A stretch of 64,000 nt of DNA, from the NCBI GenBank assembly GCA_022841705.1, contig JALHQZ010000004.1, forward strand, positions 124,001 through 188,000, given 5' to 3'. Below are positions 9,170-17,713 of this stretch, piece after piece (the stretch's first letter is position 1; each line of letters begins with the position of its first letter). A model generated the notes under the pieces. The model was not told where the DNA came from and searched no databases. It was given only the letters and a program-made list of their open reading frames with translations. The position numbers were made by a program, and so were the translations under genes. Source of the stretch: Pirellulales bacterium. GTDB lineage: Bacteria > Planctomycetota > Planctomycetia > Pirellulales > Lacipirellulaceae.

Positions 9170-10705
9170 ATGCTGGAACTAACGACCTGTCCCGGTTGCC
9201 AAGCCGAACTAGCGGCGCCGGCCACCACCGAGAGCACCTCCACCAATTTGGCCCCGCCGCGGCTGGAATGCCCCCTCTGCGGGACGCATTTCGCGGCGCA
9301 GGGCGCCGGGCAACGCCGCATTCCCACCGCCAAGCTGGCAAAGCCGGCCGCGCCAGCCGTTCGCGCTGAAATTAAGCCCACCGGGACGGAGACCGTGGAA
9401 CGGTCGCCGCTGCTGAAGGCGCCTGCCACAGAAGTTGAGACCAAATCTTCGCTGACGAAGCTGGCGGACCTGCTCGAGACGCCGCCACTGCGGCCGATTG
9501 TGGCACCAGCGAAAGCCGAAAGTTCCACTCCGCCTGCCGCCAAGCCCCAAGCGGCGACCCTTCCCGAGGTTGAGCTGCCAGAGATCACGCCGCCGCAGTT
9601 GAAGGATTTTATTCACTCGCTGGCGCCGCCGAAAGTTCCACCACCAACCGCTGCGCGGCCAGAGCTCGCCAAGACAGTTGAGTTTTCCGCGGCGGAAAGC
9701 GAAGCAATGCTCAAGCGTGATTTTGAGTTTGATCTTTCCACGCCGGAGGATTCAACGGGGTTCAATCCGTTTGCTTCCGGAGTGGCCGACGAACCAGTCG
9801 CCCATGTCGCGGCGAGCGAAGACGATCCGACGGAACTCGGCTGGCGGCTTACACGTCGGCTGCGCAATGCGGCGATTGTGTCGATGTTCACGGCGGCTTG
9901 CGGGCTCGGCTTTCTCGTGTTTCGCCCGGAGAGTTCGCCGCCGAGTGCGCCGAACAAGTTGGCGAGTGTGAGCGAATCGAACTTGCTCGCGGGCGCGACG
10001 GAGCTGCTCAGCCCCAGTGACGAACCGGCGCCGAAGAACGATTCTGCAATTGAGCCGGCAACGTTCGTCGCCGAAGAATCGCCGGAGCCGGTGAAGCCTA
10101 TTAAAGGAAATCCAATACTTCGCGGCGCACCAACTTACGGCGCCGACGATTTGGTCGCCGCGCTCGAAGGCGCCGCCGAAGCGCGCAGTCATTTGCAAAC
10201 TCATACGTTGGATGACGCGAAGGAAGTGGCCGCGCTCGGCCGCAATTACGCGCGGCTCTGTTACTTGGCCCAAGTCTACGCGCTCTTGAGCGACGAAGCC
10301 GCCGCCGATTCGTTGCGCCAGCGGATTGCAGCTCGGGACCAGTTTTCGCTCTTGTTTGAAAGCGCCCGGGCACGGAGCGAAGTGAGCAAAATTGCCGGGC
10401 CGTGGATCGCCTGGAAGAATAAACCGCATGGCGGCGTGTTTTTCTGCGGCAAACTGCCCGAACCAATTCGCCACGGCGAGCTTTTCGAGTACCCGTTCGA
10501 ACTCGTTCCTGGCGAAGTCTTGCCGGTGCTACTGGACGAAGCCGCTGACCCTGAGCAGTTCGGCCGCGCCGGCAGCAATTTCGCGGCCGTGATCGGCGTC
10601 TTGGTGGAAAACCCGGCCGAGCGGCTGCCGGATTACACGGGTTCCGCGCCACAAGTGGTGTGGTGCCGGGAGCTGTTACCGCTGCGGGAACCGCGGCTGG
10701 AGTAA
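9170..10705 (+). CDS. Zinc-ribbon single-pass membrane protein, function unknown
   Basis: 511 residues. The N-terminus has two CxxC knuckles (C7-C10 and C34-C37), a zinc-ribbon pattern typical of planctomycete membrane proteins. A long Pro/Ala/Glu-rich linker follows, then one transmembrane segment at about 231-251 (AAIVSMFTAACGLGFLVF), which leaves the ribbon in the cytoplasm if the usual positive-inside arrangement (RRLRN before it) holds. The C-terminal 200 residues form a soluble domain that I do not recognise, with LARNYARLCYLAQVYALL-like helices. The stop codon overlaps the first bases of the extended palindrome containing parS. Confidence 0.75.
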   Translation: MLELTTCPGCQAELAAPATTESTSTNLAPPRLECPLCGTHFAAQGAGQRRIPTAKLAKPAAPAVRAEIKPTGTETVERSPLLKAPATEVETKSSLTKLADLLETPPLRPIVAPAKAESSTPPAAKPQAATLPEVELPEITPPQLKDFIHSLAPPKVPPPTAARPELAKTVEFSAAESEAMLKRDFEFDLSTPEDSTGFNPFASGVADEPVAHVAASEDDPTELGWRLTRRLRNAAIVSMFTAACGLGFLVFRPESSPPSAPNKLASVSESNLLAGATELLSPSDEPAPKNDSAIEPATFVAEESPEPVKPIKGNPILRGAPTYGADDLVAALEGAAEARSHLQTHTLDDAKEVAALGRNYARLCYLAQVYALLSDEAAADSLRQRIAARDQFSLLFESARARSEVSKIAGPWIAWKNKPHGGVFFCGKLPEPIRHGELFEYPFELVPGEVLPVLLDEAADPEQFGRAGSNFAAVIGVLVENPAERLPDYTGSAPQVVWCRELLPLREPRLE

Positions 10706-10707
10706 AT

Positions 10708-10723
10708 TGTTTCACGTGAAACA
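10708..10723. promoter_or_regulatory. parS: parS centromere-like site (perfect 16-bp palindrome)
   Basis: TGTTTCACGTGAAACA matches the conserved bacterial parS consensus TGTTNCACGTGAAACA without mismatch, and the palindrome extends to 22 bp (10705-10726). parS binds ParB for chromosome segregation and normally clusters near oriC. dnaA, dnaN and gyrB lie about 47-52 kb away in this window, which agrees. parA/parB are not in the window. It sits directly after a stop codon between convergent genes. Confidence 0.93.
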
Positions 10724-10750
10724 ATTCACGGCGGGCACATTACAAATTTC

Positions 10751-10816
10751 GGGTGGCTACAAAAGGTCCTTGACAAACCCCACGTTGGGTGGGTGGCTAC
10801 AATTTGGCCTTGACAC
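10751..10816 (+). repeat. Pair of 26-bp direct repeats with TTGACA, next to parS
   Basis: Copies at 10751-10776 and 10791-10816 are exactly 40 bp apart and agree at about 21 of 26 positions: GGGTGGCTACAA, four variable bases, then GCCTTGACA-like. Each copy ends in a perfect -35-like TTGACA on the plus strand, but no plus-strand gene follows; the next gene is on the minus strand and ends at 10857. Confidence 0.6.
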
Positions 10817-10856
10817 GCGGCGGTGGTTTGAAATGTTACGCTACGTTCAATCCCGC

Positions 10857-12392
10857 TCACCGCAGCTCCGCGAAGCGCTGCGGTGCGTACGCGACGCGCG
10901 GCGGCTGGGTTGAACTCGGGCGAGAGCTCGTTCGACTCAGGACGCGCTCGTGCGAAACTTGCTGCACTTCTCCTTGCTCCGGTTCGGTAACCAAAGCGCG
11001 CAGTTCACAGTAGCTATGCGGGGCGAGTCGCCGCACACGCCAGGTGAGCGAAGCGGGGCCCAGCGCGGCAGGTTGTTCGACGGCTAGTAGTTGCGCCTGC
11101 TCGGGCAGTTGCTGGCGAATCGAAAAGTCGCTTAGCACTTCATCCGTGGGGTTGGTTACCATCAGCGTAAGGCAGCGCTCGCCACGCGCGGCGCTGGGCG
11201 ACTCTTTCACCCAACAGCAGAGTCGATCGCCATGCTGGTGGTCAATCGCTACGGCCGGGGCCGCAGCAGCTTCGGCAGCGCCCACGCTGAAGCAAACTTG
11301 GTCCAACAGTGGCAGTGACTCATCGCTGCCGACACGGCCATACTCTTCACCGTAATAGGTGCGGCATTCATTCACCAGTTGCGTGAAGTAAGTTTTCGAG
11401 CGTTTCCATGGCTCATTGCCGGCGTAGAGCGCGACGAGCTGGGCGGCATTTTGTTCGGCTTTGCGGCGCAGGTGATGGCGGAAGGTGAACTCGTAGTAGC
11501 AGGGGTTGAGCGCTTCGTCGAAGTGCGGGCAGAGGAGCATCGCCCAGTAGCTGCTCTCCCTGGCGGCGTGGGGGGCGAGGCGCCACTCGCCGTTGTCGAG
11601 CGTGAGCAGCGGCGGGTAATCGCAACCGCGCAGGCGCACCGGTTCGGTGAGGTTGATATAAAACTTCAGACCACAGTAGTTGGCCGCCATGTCGGCGTTC
11701 GAATAGAGCCCGCTAGGGATGCCGCCGAGCAAAGCCCATTCGGAAAGCGGGCCATACTGGCTCGCTTGCCGAGCGCGCTGGCACGCTTCATCTTGTGAGC
11801 AGCCGAGCGAGCGCGCGGCGGCGTAGGTTTGGTAGTTGAGATGGCCCATGCCGATGAAGTGGCCGACCTTGTCGGTTCCCAGATACACCCCGTGCATCTT
11901 CACCAAAGAACAGCGGAGCAGGGCGCCACGGATGAACTGCCGCGGATCGGGGACGTAGGGCAAGTGGTTGTACGCGCCGGTGAGGTGCGACGACTTATAG
12001 CGTACGAGCTGAGTCTCGTGATCAACTTGCGGTTTCGCCGGCCCGCCGGGGAGCAGTCCTTCCAGTTGTTCAATCGCCACGAACGACGACGGCAACTCGG
12101 CATGGACCCGGCTCGCCACCGTGCTGGGCCGCTGCAAGTGCGCGATCCGCGAATCTCGGATCGTTGCGACGGGAATCTTCTGCGCGAAGCGCAGATCGTC
12201 GTTGAGCTCCTCCACGGCGCGCGCAACGGCGCTCGACAGCAGTTCGTTCCAGTAATCGCCAAGATCAACCAGCTTGTCCGCTGCGGTGACTTGGTAGTGA
12301 TCGACTTCATGCGCGCGGAGGGGCACACAGCTGAGGAGCCACACGCAGCCCAGCGTAATCCACCACCGCGAAATTGTGCCGATCGTTCGCAT
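10857..12392 (-). CDS. Putative lipoprotein of unknown function
   Basis: 511 residues. The N-terminus is a signal peptide with a lipobox-like end: WWITLGCVWLLSC, so the Cys at about 21 would be lipidated. The middle has HGVYLGTDKVGHFIGMGHLNYQ, a conserved-looking G-x-D-K-x-G-H-F segment also seen in membrane-associated proteins of unknown function. Several Tyr/Trp-rich stretches and a C-terminal segment LTLMVTNPTDEVLSDFSIRQ that resembles a small Ig-like domain. Not recognised as an enzyme. It lies alone between the parS region and a long leader region. Confidence 0.7.
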   Translation of the reverse strand: MRTIGTISRWWITLGCVWLLSCVPLRAHEVDHYQVTAADKLVDLGDYWNELLSSAVARAVEELNDDLRFAQKIPVATIRDSRIAHLQRPSTVASRVHAELPSSFVAIEQLEGLLPGGPAKPQVDHETQLVRYKSSHLTGAYNHLPYVPDPRQFIRGALLRCSLVKMHGVYLGTDKVGHFIGMGHLNYQTYAAARSLGCSQDEACQRARQASQYGPLSEWALLGGIPSGLYSNADMAANYCGLKFYINLTEPVRLRGCDYPPLLTLDNGEWRLAPHAARESSYWAMLLCPHFDEALNPCYYEFTFRHHLRRKAEQNAAQLVALYAGNEPWKRSKTYFTQLVNECRTYYGEEYGRVGSDESLPLLDQVCFSVGAAEAAAAPAVAIDHQHGDRLCCWVKESPSAARGERCLTLMVTNPTDEVLSDFSIRQQLPEQAQLLAVEQPAALGPASLTWRVRRLAPHSYCELRALVTEPEQGEVQQVSHERVLSRTSSRPSSTQPPRVAYAPQRFAELR

Positions 12393-12838
12393 CGCGCGCA
12401 GGCTCTCCTGGCGGAGAGGATCGACATCGCGGAACCGTAGAGGCGTGGCGGAATGAACGTGATTGGTCGCTAGCAGAACCGGCGCCAGCCGAGCGATCGG
12501 TAGAAACGGCAGGGTTTAACGGCCACGGAGCCTGCTGCAGAAAAATCGGCAGGAAGGTGCGGCGTTTACTGATGAGCTTGACTGCTCCCGCCCCTGTCGG
12601 CTTTGGTACATTGACAACCTGTTTTGGTATTCTGTTAACCTCAAAACAGGGCAGGACCGGCACCACAAGCGCCACATTGCAAGCAATTTTTGCGGCCTAC
12701 CGCAAGCTGATGTCGAGATCGGTAGCGTGCTCGAAAAGATTGCCGCCGCCCGGTCGGGCGGGTTAGGATGAGGCGACCCCGAGAGTTTGTCGCCCGCGTC
12801 GACCCGCGCGATGCGTTCTTTCTTCTGCCGACGACCAA
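12393..12838. other. 446-bp divergent intergenic region with a candidate promoter and operator
   Basis: No gene is visible. A TTGACA at 12611-12616 is followed directly by a 9-bp perfect inverted repeat, CCTGTTTTG (12618-12626) and CAAAACAGG (12642-12650), with a 15-base loop. A -10 box near 12634 (GTTAAC) is poor. The arrangement suggests a repressed promoter toward the ELWxxDGT gene, about 190 bases downstream, but this is only a candidate. Confidence 0.4.
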
Positions 12839-15800
12839 ATGCCTCAACACCACCGCCACGATGGCCGCTATCGGAAGCTGCGCGTGGAGCGGCTGGAGGA
12901 GCGCGCGATGCTCGCGGGAGATTTGGAGTTGGTGAAGGATATCAACGACCTCTCGGAAGGGTCGAACCCTCAAGGCTTGGTCGCCGCTGGGGACTACTTC
13001 TATTTTTACGCCAAACAGGGTGAGCTGTGGCAAAGCAATGGAACCTCGGGCGGAACGCGGCCGGTGGTGGATGCGGCGGGGAGCGGGATGATTGCTGCCC
13101 CGGGCATAAATGTCAGCGGGGTGATGTATTTCACTCGTACGACCACCCAGCACGGCAACGAGCTGTGGCGGACCGATGGCACACCGGCGGGCACCATACT
13201 GGTCAAAGACATTCGGCCGGGGGCGGCAGACTCGTCAATTGGCGCCTTTGCCAACCTCAATGGAACGCTCTTTTTCACCGCCAATGATGGCGTGCATGGT
13301 CGCGAGTTGTGGAAGAGCGATGGAACGGAGCTCGGGACCACTTTAGTCAAGGATCTTCCAACAGGGACCGAGCACGCCTCTGTGCGCGGAATGACGGCGG
13401 CGGGCAATTACGTTTATTACATCGCGAAAGATTCTGTTGGCGAAGCATTGTGGCGAAGTGATGGGACCGCCAGCGGTACGCAGATGGTCACCACGTCGAG
13501 CGGCGCCGCAATGCGGGCAAATTTCAGCACCCACTATCTTTTCGACGCGCCACAGTTAGCAAGTGTGAACGGCCTCTTTTATTTTGCGGCTAATCACAAT
13601 GCTTCCGGTTTTGAAATGTGGCGCACCGATGGGACAGAAGCCGGCACGTTCGCGCTAACGGACTTCCATTCCACTCTAGCGGGCGACCCGGCTTACAGTT
13701 CGACCAACGTGAATGGTGTGCTGTACTTCGTCACGGAATACAATTCAAACTCCGACAAACCGGCAGGACTCTGGAAGACGGACGGCACGATCGCGGGGAC
13801 GCAGTTTGTACGGGCTTTTTTCCGCGAGTTCGCTTACGTTAACGGAAAGTTTTTCACTCGTGCCTACGATGCCCAGCACGGAGAAGAGCCGTGGGCCCTT
13901 GATCTCGCCACCAACCAAACGCAGTTGATACGAGATATCAGGTCCGGGCCCGAAGGTTCGTTGTTGATATCGTCAAGTTTTCTTGGGACGGTTCCACAGC
14001 TCACAACTGTCGACAATATGTGCTTTTTCTATGCGAATGAAGGCTCTACTGGGTTCGAATTGTGGAAAAGTGACGGCACAGTCGGTGGAACCGCTTTTGT
14101 TAAAGATATTAGGTCTGGCTCCGAGAGCGCCTTTCAAACCTTTGGTACGTCTTTCAATCCCCGGCATTCGCTCGCCTTCAAAGGCAAACTTTACGTCCGC
14201 GTGGATGACGGCCGCCACGGCTACGAACTCTGGACCAGCGACGGCACCGAGCAAGGCACCGTATTGCTGAAGGACATCGTCACGGGTGCAGGCGGTTCGG
14301 GCCCCGAGAATTTCTTGAGCACGGGGAGTGCGCTGTATTTCACCGCCAACGATGGCGTCACGAGTGAATGGTGGCGAAGCGACGGTTCAGCCGCCGAGAC
14401 GAAGCCGTTCAAGGAGATTCACGCCGGACTTAACAACGTCAGTTTGCTCGCGAATGTTAACGGTCTGCTGTATTTCACGGCGACAAGCAGTTCCGGACAG
14501 CGTCAATTGTGGAAGTCCGATGGCACGCAAGCCGGCCTGCAACCCGTCACTCATCTCCTGCCCGTTGTTGGCGGCTTCGCCAATATCAACAACGTGCTCT
14601 ATTTCACCGCCAACGATGGCGCCAGCGGCACGGAGTTGTGGAAAACGGATGGCTCGCCGAGCGGTACGAAGCTGGTCAAAGATATCGCGTCTGGTCCCGC
14701 GAGTTCGACCTTCGGTCAACTCGTCGCCGCGGGAAACTTGGTTTACTTCACGCTCAGTCAACCGGACACTGGCGCCGAGTTGTGGCGGACTGATGGCACT
14801 TCGCAAGGGACGTTCTTGGTGAAGGATATTCAGGTCGGCCCGCAAGGAAGCAAGGTTGGGGAGCCCATTAACGTGGGCGGAACTTTGTACTTTCGCGCTA
14901 ACGACGGTTTCAACGGATATGAATTGTGGAAAAGCGATGGCACGGCGGCCGGCACGACAATGGTGCGAGACAGGAGCGGCGCGAACTCGCTGCCAGAATC
15001 GCTGACCGCGCTCGGATCGAATGTCTTTTTCAGCGCCTACGAATCCACCGGTGGCCGAGTCTTGTGGAAGAGTGATGGGACGGAAGGCGGAACGGTCATC
15101 GTCAAAGACTTTGGCTACACGCAATCCAATCGCACTGGTGGTCCCTATGAAATCATCAGCGTTGGAGATAAGCTGTTCTTCAGCCGCCTCACGTTATTCT
15201 TCGCAGGTTATGAGACGACGGAACTCTGGGTGAGCGATGGCACAACCAACGGCACGACGCTGCTAAAGCAATCGGCCGCACCAGGGTATTTCTTCCGTCC
15301 ACGTTTTCTGCGCAATGGTGGCAGTCAACTTCTTTTTAATAGCGGCGTTGAGTCGGGGCCCAGTGAAGCGGTGTGGACAAGCGATGGCACCGTCGCCGGC
15401 ACGAAACCGCTGCTAACCGCAGGCCAGTATATTGATGGTGGCCGTTCGAGCGCACTGGTGGGAGATCGCCTCTTCATTGCCGGCGGCTTGCCCGGCGTTG
15501 GCAGGGAATTGGCTTCTCTCAACACCCTCACCGCTCCGGCCCAGGTTGGCGACTTCGACCGCAATAACACCGTCAACCAGCTCGACTACAACCGCTGGTT
15601 CACTACGTTCGGTTCGATGACGACTCTCGCCGCCGACGCCAACGCGCTCGGCGGAGTCGACGCCGCCGATTACACGCTCTGGCGTGACAACCAAACGACC
15701 GCTGTACTCGATTACAATCGCGACGGAACCGTTTCAATCGTCGACCAAACCTTCTGGGCCGCCAACTTCGGCGCCACTACCGGCGTGGGACTGCAAGCCG

Positions 15801-16375
15801 ACGGCGCACTGAACGGAACCGTGGACGCCGCCGACTACACCGTCTGGCGCGATGCAATCGTTCCGCCCGCAAGAACCGACTTCAACAGCAACGGCCGCAG
15901 TGATCTCGCCGATCTCGATATGTGGCAAGGCTACTTTGGCGCCACCACCGCTCCCGCCCTCCCAGCCGACGGCAACAATAACCACATCGTCGACGCCGCC
16001 GACTACACGCTCTGGCGGGACGCCTACGTTCCCCCCACGGCCGCAGCGCCGACCATCGCCATCGCTTCGGCGGCGGTGAGCGCCTCAGCAGCCCCCAGCG
16101 CCGAAGCTTCACGAGTCCCGCGCGTGAGCGGGGGGAGTTCGGCGCCGCTCCCCCGACTGACGTTGGGGGCTCATGATGCGCGTGGGGATCATGCTGCGCG
16201 GTTGCTGATGGCTCGCGACGCGGCGTTCGCGGAGCTTGGGGACGATGACAATCCATCAACTCGCGCAGAGAGTCCCCACATACGACGGGCTTCGCAGCCC
16301 GTCGGGCGAGTGAGAGTGGCGCTGAAGTTCAAAGGGCTCGGAGGCCCATCATACGGAGTGAAATCGACGGACTGA
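12839..16375 (+). CDS. Large secreted ELWxxDGT-repeat protein with dockerin-like repeats
   Basis: 1178 residues. It opens with RKLRVERLEERAMLAGD, the planctomycete-type N-terminal secretion motif. The body (about 30-890) carries around 16 ELWKSDGTxxGTxLVKDI-type repeats, one of them degenerate (EEPWALDLATN), which together would make a beta-propeller. About 900-1075 are repeated dockerin-like Asp loops (GDFDRNNTVNQLDYNRW, DYNRDGTVSIVDQTFW, NGTVDAADYTVWRD, NNHIVDAADYTLWRD). The last 32 residues are encoded by a palindromic element that spans the stop codon. Such proteins are exported in planctomycetes; binding partner and function unknown. Confidence 0.9.
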   Translation: MPQHHRHDGRYRKLRVERLEERAMLAGDLELVKDINDLSEGSNPQGLVAAGDYFYFYAKQGELWQSNGTSGGTRPVVDAAGSGMIAAPGINVSGVMYFTRTTTQHGNELWRTDGTPAGTILVKDIRPGAADSSIGAFANLNGTLFFTANDGVHGRELWKSDGTELGTTLVKDLPTGTEHASVRGMTAAGNYVYYIAKDSVGEALWRSDGTASGTQMVTTSSGAAMRANFSTHYLFDAPQLASVNGLFYFAANHNASGFEMWRTDGTEAGTFALTDFHSTLAGDPAYSSTNVNGVLYFVTEYNSNSDKPAGLWKTDGTIAGTQFVRAFFREFAYVNGKFFTRAYDAQHGEEPWALDLATNQTQLIRDIRSGPEGSLLISSSFLGTVPQLTTVDNMCFFYANEGSTGFELWKSDGTVGGTAFVKDIRSGSESAFQTFGTSFNPRHSLAFKGKLYVRVDDGRHGYELWTSDGTEQGTVLLKDIVTGAGGSGPENFLSTGSALYFTANDGVTSEWWRSDGSAAETKPFKEIHAGLNNVSLLANVNGLLYFTATSSSGQRQLWKSDGTQAGLQPVTHLLPVVGGFANINNVLYFTANDGASGTELWKTDGSPSGTKLVKDIASGPASSTFGQLVAAGNLVYFTLSQPDTGAELWRTDGTSQGTFLVKDIQVGPQGSKVGEPINVGGTLYFRANDGFNGYELWKSDGTAAGTTMVRDRSGANSLPESLTALGSNVFFSAYESTGGRVLWKSDGTEGGTVIVKDFGYTQSNRTGGPYEIISVGDKLFFSRLTLFFAGYETTELWVSDGTTNGTTLLKQSAAPGYFFRPRFLRNGGSQLLFNSGVESGPSEAVWTSDGTVAGTKPLLTAGQYIDGGRSSALVGDRLFIAGGLPGVGRELASLNTLTAPAQVGDFDRNNTVNQLDYNRWFTTFGSMTTLAADANALGGVDAADYTLWRDNQTTAVLDYNRDGTVSIVDQTFWAANFGATTGVGLQADGALNGTVDAADYTVWRDAIVPPARTDFNSNGRSDLADLDMWQGYFGATTAPALPADGNNNHIVDAADYTLWRDAYVPPTAAAPTIAIASAAVSASAAPSAEASRVPRVSGGSSAPLPRLTLGAHDARGDHAARLLMARDAAFAELGDDDNPSTRAESPHIRRASQPVGRVRVALKFKGLGGPSYGVKSTD

Positions 16376-16388
16376 GAAGCCCGTCGTA
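16281..16388. repeat. Palindromic element overlapping a gene end
   Basis: TACGACGGGCTTC (16281-16293) pairs with GAAGCCCGTCGTA (16376-16388), and CGACGGGCT/AGCCCGTCG (16283-16304) forms a perfect internal hairpin with a TCGC loop. The TGA of the ELWxxDGT gene (16373-16375) lies inside the element, so it supplies the C-terminal residues and part of the termination region. The next gene (anmK) begins 7 bases later on the other strand. Confidence 0.75.
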
Positions 16389-16394
16389 CCAGTG

Positions 16395-17477
16395 CTACGC
16401 CACCGTGATCGTCCCCCCCGTCACCGGCCGGCTACAGCCGGTGGTTTCGGGCACGGTGAGCGGCAAGCCTTTGAGATGCCGGACGGCGAGCCACGCGAAG
16501 CACTCGGCTTCCAGCGTGTCGGGGCTGAGTTTGCGATCTTCGACGCTGCGGACGTCGCCGAATAAATCGCCGAGCATCCGCATGATGACGGGGTGATGCA
16601 CGCCGCCGCCGGTGACCCACAAGGTTTTCGGCATGGCGGGCAAGGTCTTCACCGCTTCGAACACCGCTTGGGAGGTGACGGCGCAGAGCGTGGCGGCGCC
16701 ATCTTCCACGCTGAGCATCGAGACATCGATGTGGTCGAACTCGTAGCGGTCGGCGGAGCGCGGGAGCGTTTTTTTGAAGAACGGCGCGTTGAGCGCAGCC
16801 TTCACCAGTGCGGGTTGCGGCTGGCCCTTGGCGGCGAGGCGGCCATCGACATCGTGACTAAGGCCCGCCATTTCTTGAGTCCATTCGTCCAAGAGGCCAC
16901 AGCCGGGGCCGGTGTCGCCGGCGATGATGCGGCCATCGGGGCCGAGCCAGGTGACGTTCGCCACGCCGCCGAGATTGAGCACCGCCAACGGTGGTTTTTC
17001 CCCGGCGAAGATCGCTTGATGGAACATTGCCGCGAGGGGCGCCCCTTGGCCGCCCGCCGCCACATCGCGCCGGCGGAAGTCGGACACCACGGGGATGCCA
17101 ATCTGCTCGGCCAGCAACCAGGCGTTGCCAATTTGCATCGTCAAACTCTCGCCCGGAACATGCCGCACGGTGTGCCCGTGGAATCCCACGATGGTGGGGC
17201 TGGCGCTTCCGGGGGTAAGCGTGGCAAGAAACTTCTGCACCGCTTCGGCATGGCACAGCGTGATTTCGCGTTCGAGCCGCAGAAGCTCCACGATGGGAAC
17301 ATCGTGCTGCGAGGCTTCAATCAGCCGCCAGCGGAGGTCTTCTTCGTAGGCGCAGGTTAAGCCGCCGAGGAATTCGATGTCCGCTTCGCCATCGGTCCGC
17401 AAGAGCGCGACATCCACGCCATCGGCGCTGGTGCCGCTCATCAGGCCAATGGCGTCGATTCGCTTTTTGGAGGGCAT
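16395..17477 (-). CDS. anmK: Anhydro-N-acetylmuramic acid kinase
   Basis: 360 residues. N-terminal DAIGLMSGTSADGVDVALL is the AnmK ATP-binding signature, followed by VGFHGHTVRH, SDFRRRDVAAGGQGAPL, NLGGVANVTWLG and GDTGPGCGLLDEW, all canonical. C-terminal VTGGGVHHPVIM. The enzyme phosphorylates anhMurNAc released from peptidoglycan, in the cytoplasm, yielding MurNAc-6-P. Its presence fits a planctomycete that makes and recycles peptidoglycan. The start at 17477 is fixed by the canonical N-terminus. A heptad repeat array abuts this start codon. Confidence 0.97.
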   Translation of the reverse strand: MPSKKRIDAIGLMSGTSADGVDVALLRTDGEADIEFLGGLTCAYEEDLRWRLIEASQHDVPIVELLRLEREITLCHAEAVQKFLATLTPGSASPTIVGFHGHTVRHVPGESLTMQIGNAWLLAEQIGIPVVSDFRRRDVAAGGQGAPLAAMFHQAIFAGEKPPLAVLNLGGVANVTWLGPDGRIIAGDTGPGCGLLDEWTQEMAGLSHDVDGRLAAKGQPQPALVKAALNAPFFKKTLPRSADRYEFDHIDVSMLSVEDGAATLCAVTSQAVFEAVKTLPAMPKTLWVTGGGVHHPVIMRMLGDLFGDVRSVEDRKLSPDTLEAECFAWLAVRHLKGLPLTVPETTGCSRPVTGGTITVA

Positions 17478-17597
17478 GGGGAAGGGGCTAGGGGCTAGGG
17501 GTCAGGGGCTAGGGGAACTGAGAATGATCGAAAGTGCAAGTTGGAGCTTGTTGGCGCAGCCCCTGACCCCTAGCACCCAGTCTCTAGCCCCTATTGG
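17478..17597. repeat. Inverted pair of CCCCTAG heptad arrays, abutting anmK start
   Basis: On the plus strand, GGGGCTAGGGGCTAGGGG-type heptads run 17478-17517, directly against the anmK ATG (minus strand, 17477). A second array, CCCCTGACCCCTAGC and following heptads, occupies 17559-17597 in inverted orientation, so the two can form one long hairpin. The word on the anmK coding strand is CCCCTAG/CCCCTGA. See the finding on heptad leaders. Confidence 0.85.
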
Positions 17598-17713
17598 AAA
17601 AAACGTGGTTTGGCACTCGCATTTGCGCAAGAGCTGGTCCATAATGCTGACTATAAGCCAGCCGCCGGTTGGTGCAAGTGTCGAAAGGTGGCGCCCAACA
17701 CACGTTTTTGCGC

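Noticed and set aside
8860..9588. N-terminal extension of the GT2 glycosyltransferase
   Set aside because: It runs antisense through the zinc-ribbon gene; GT2 proteins begin at MLTASIVIATKNR.
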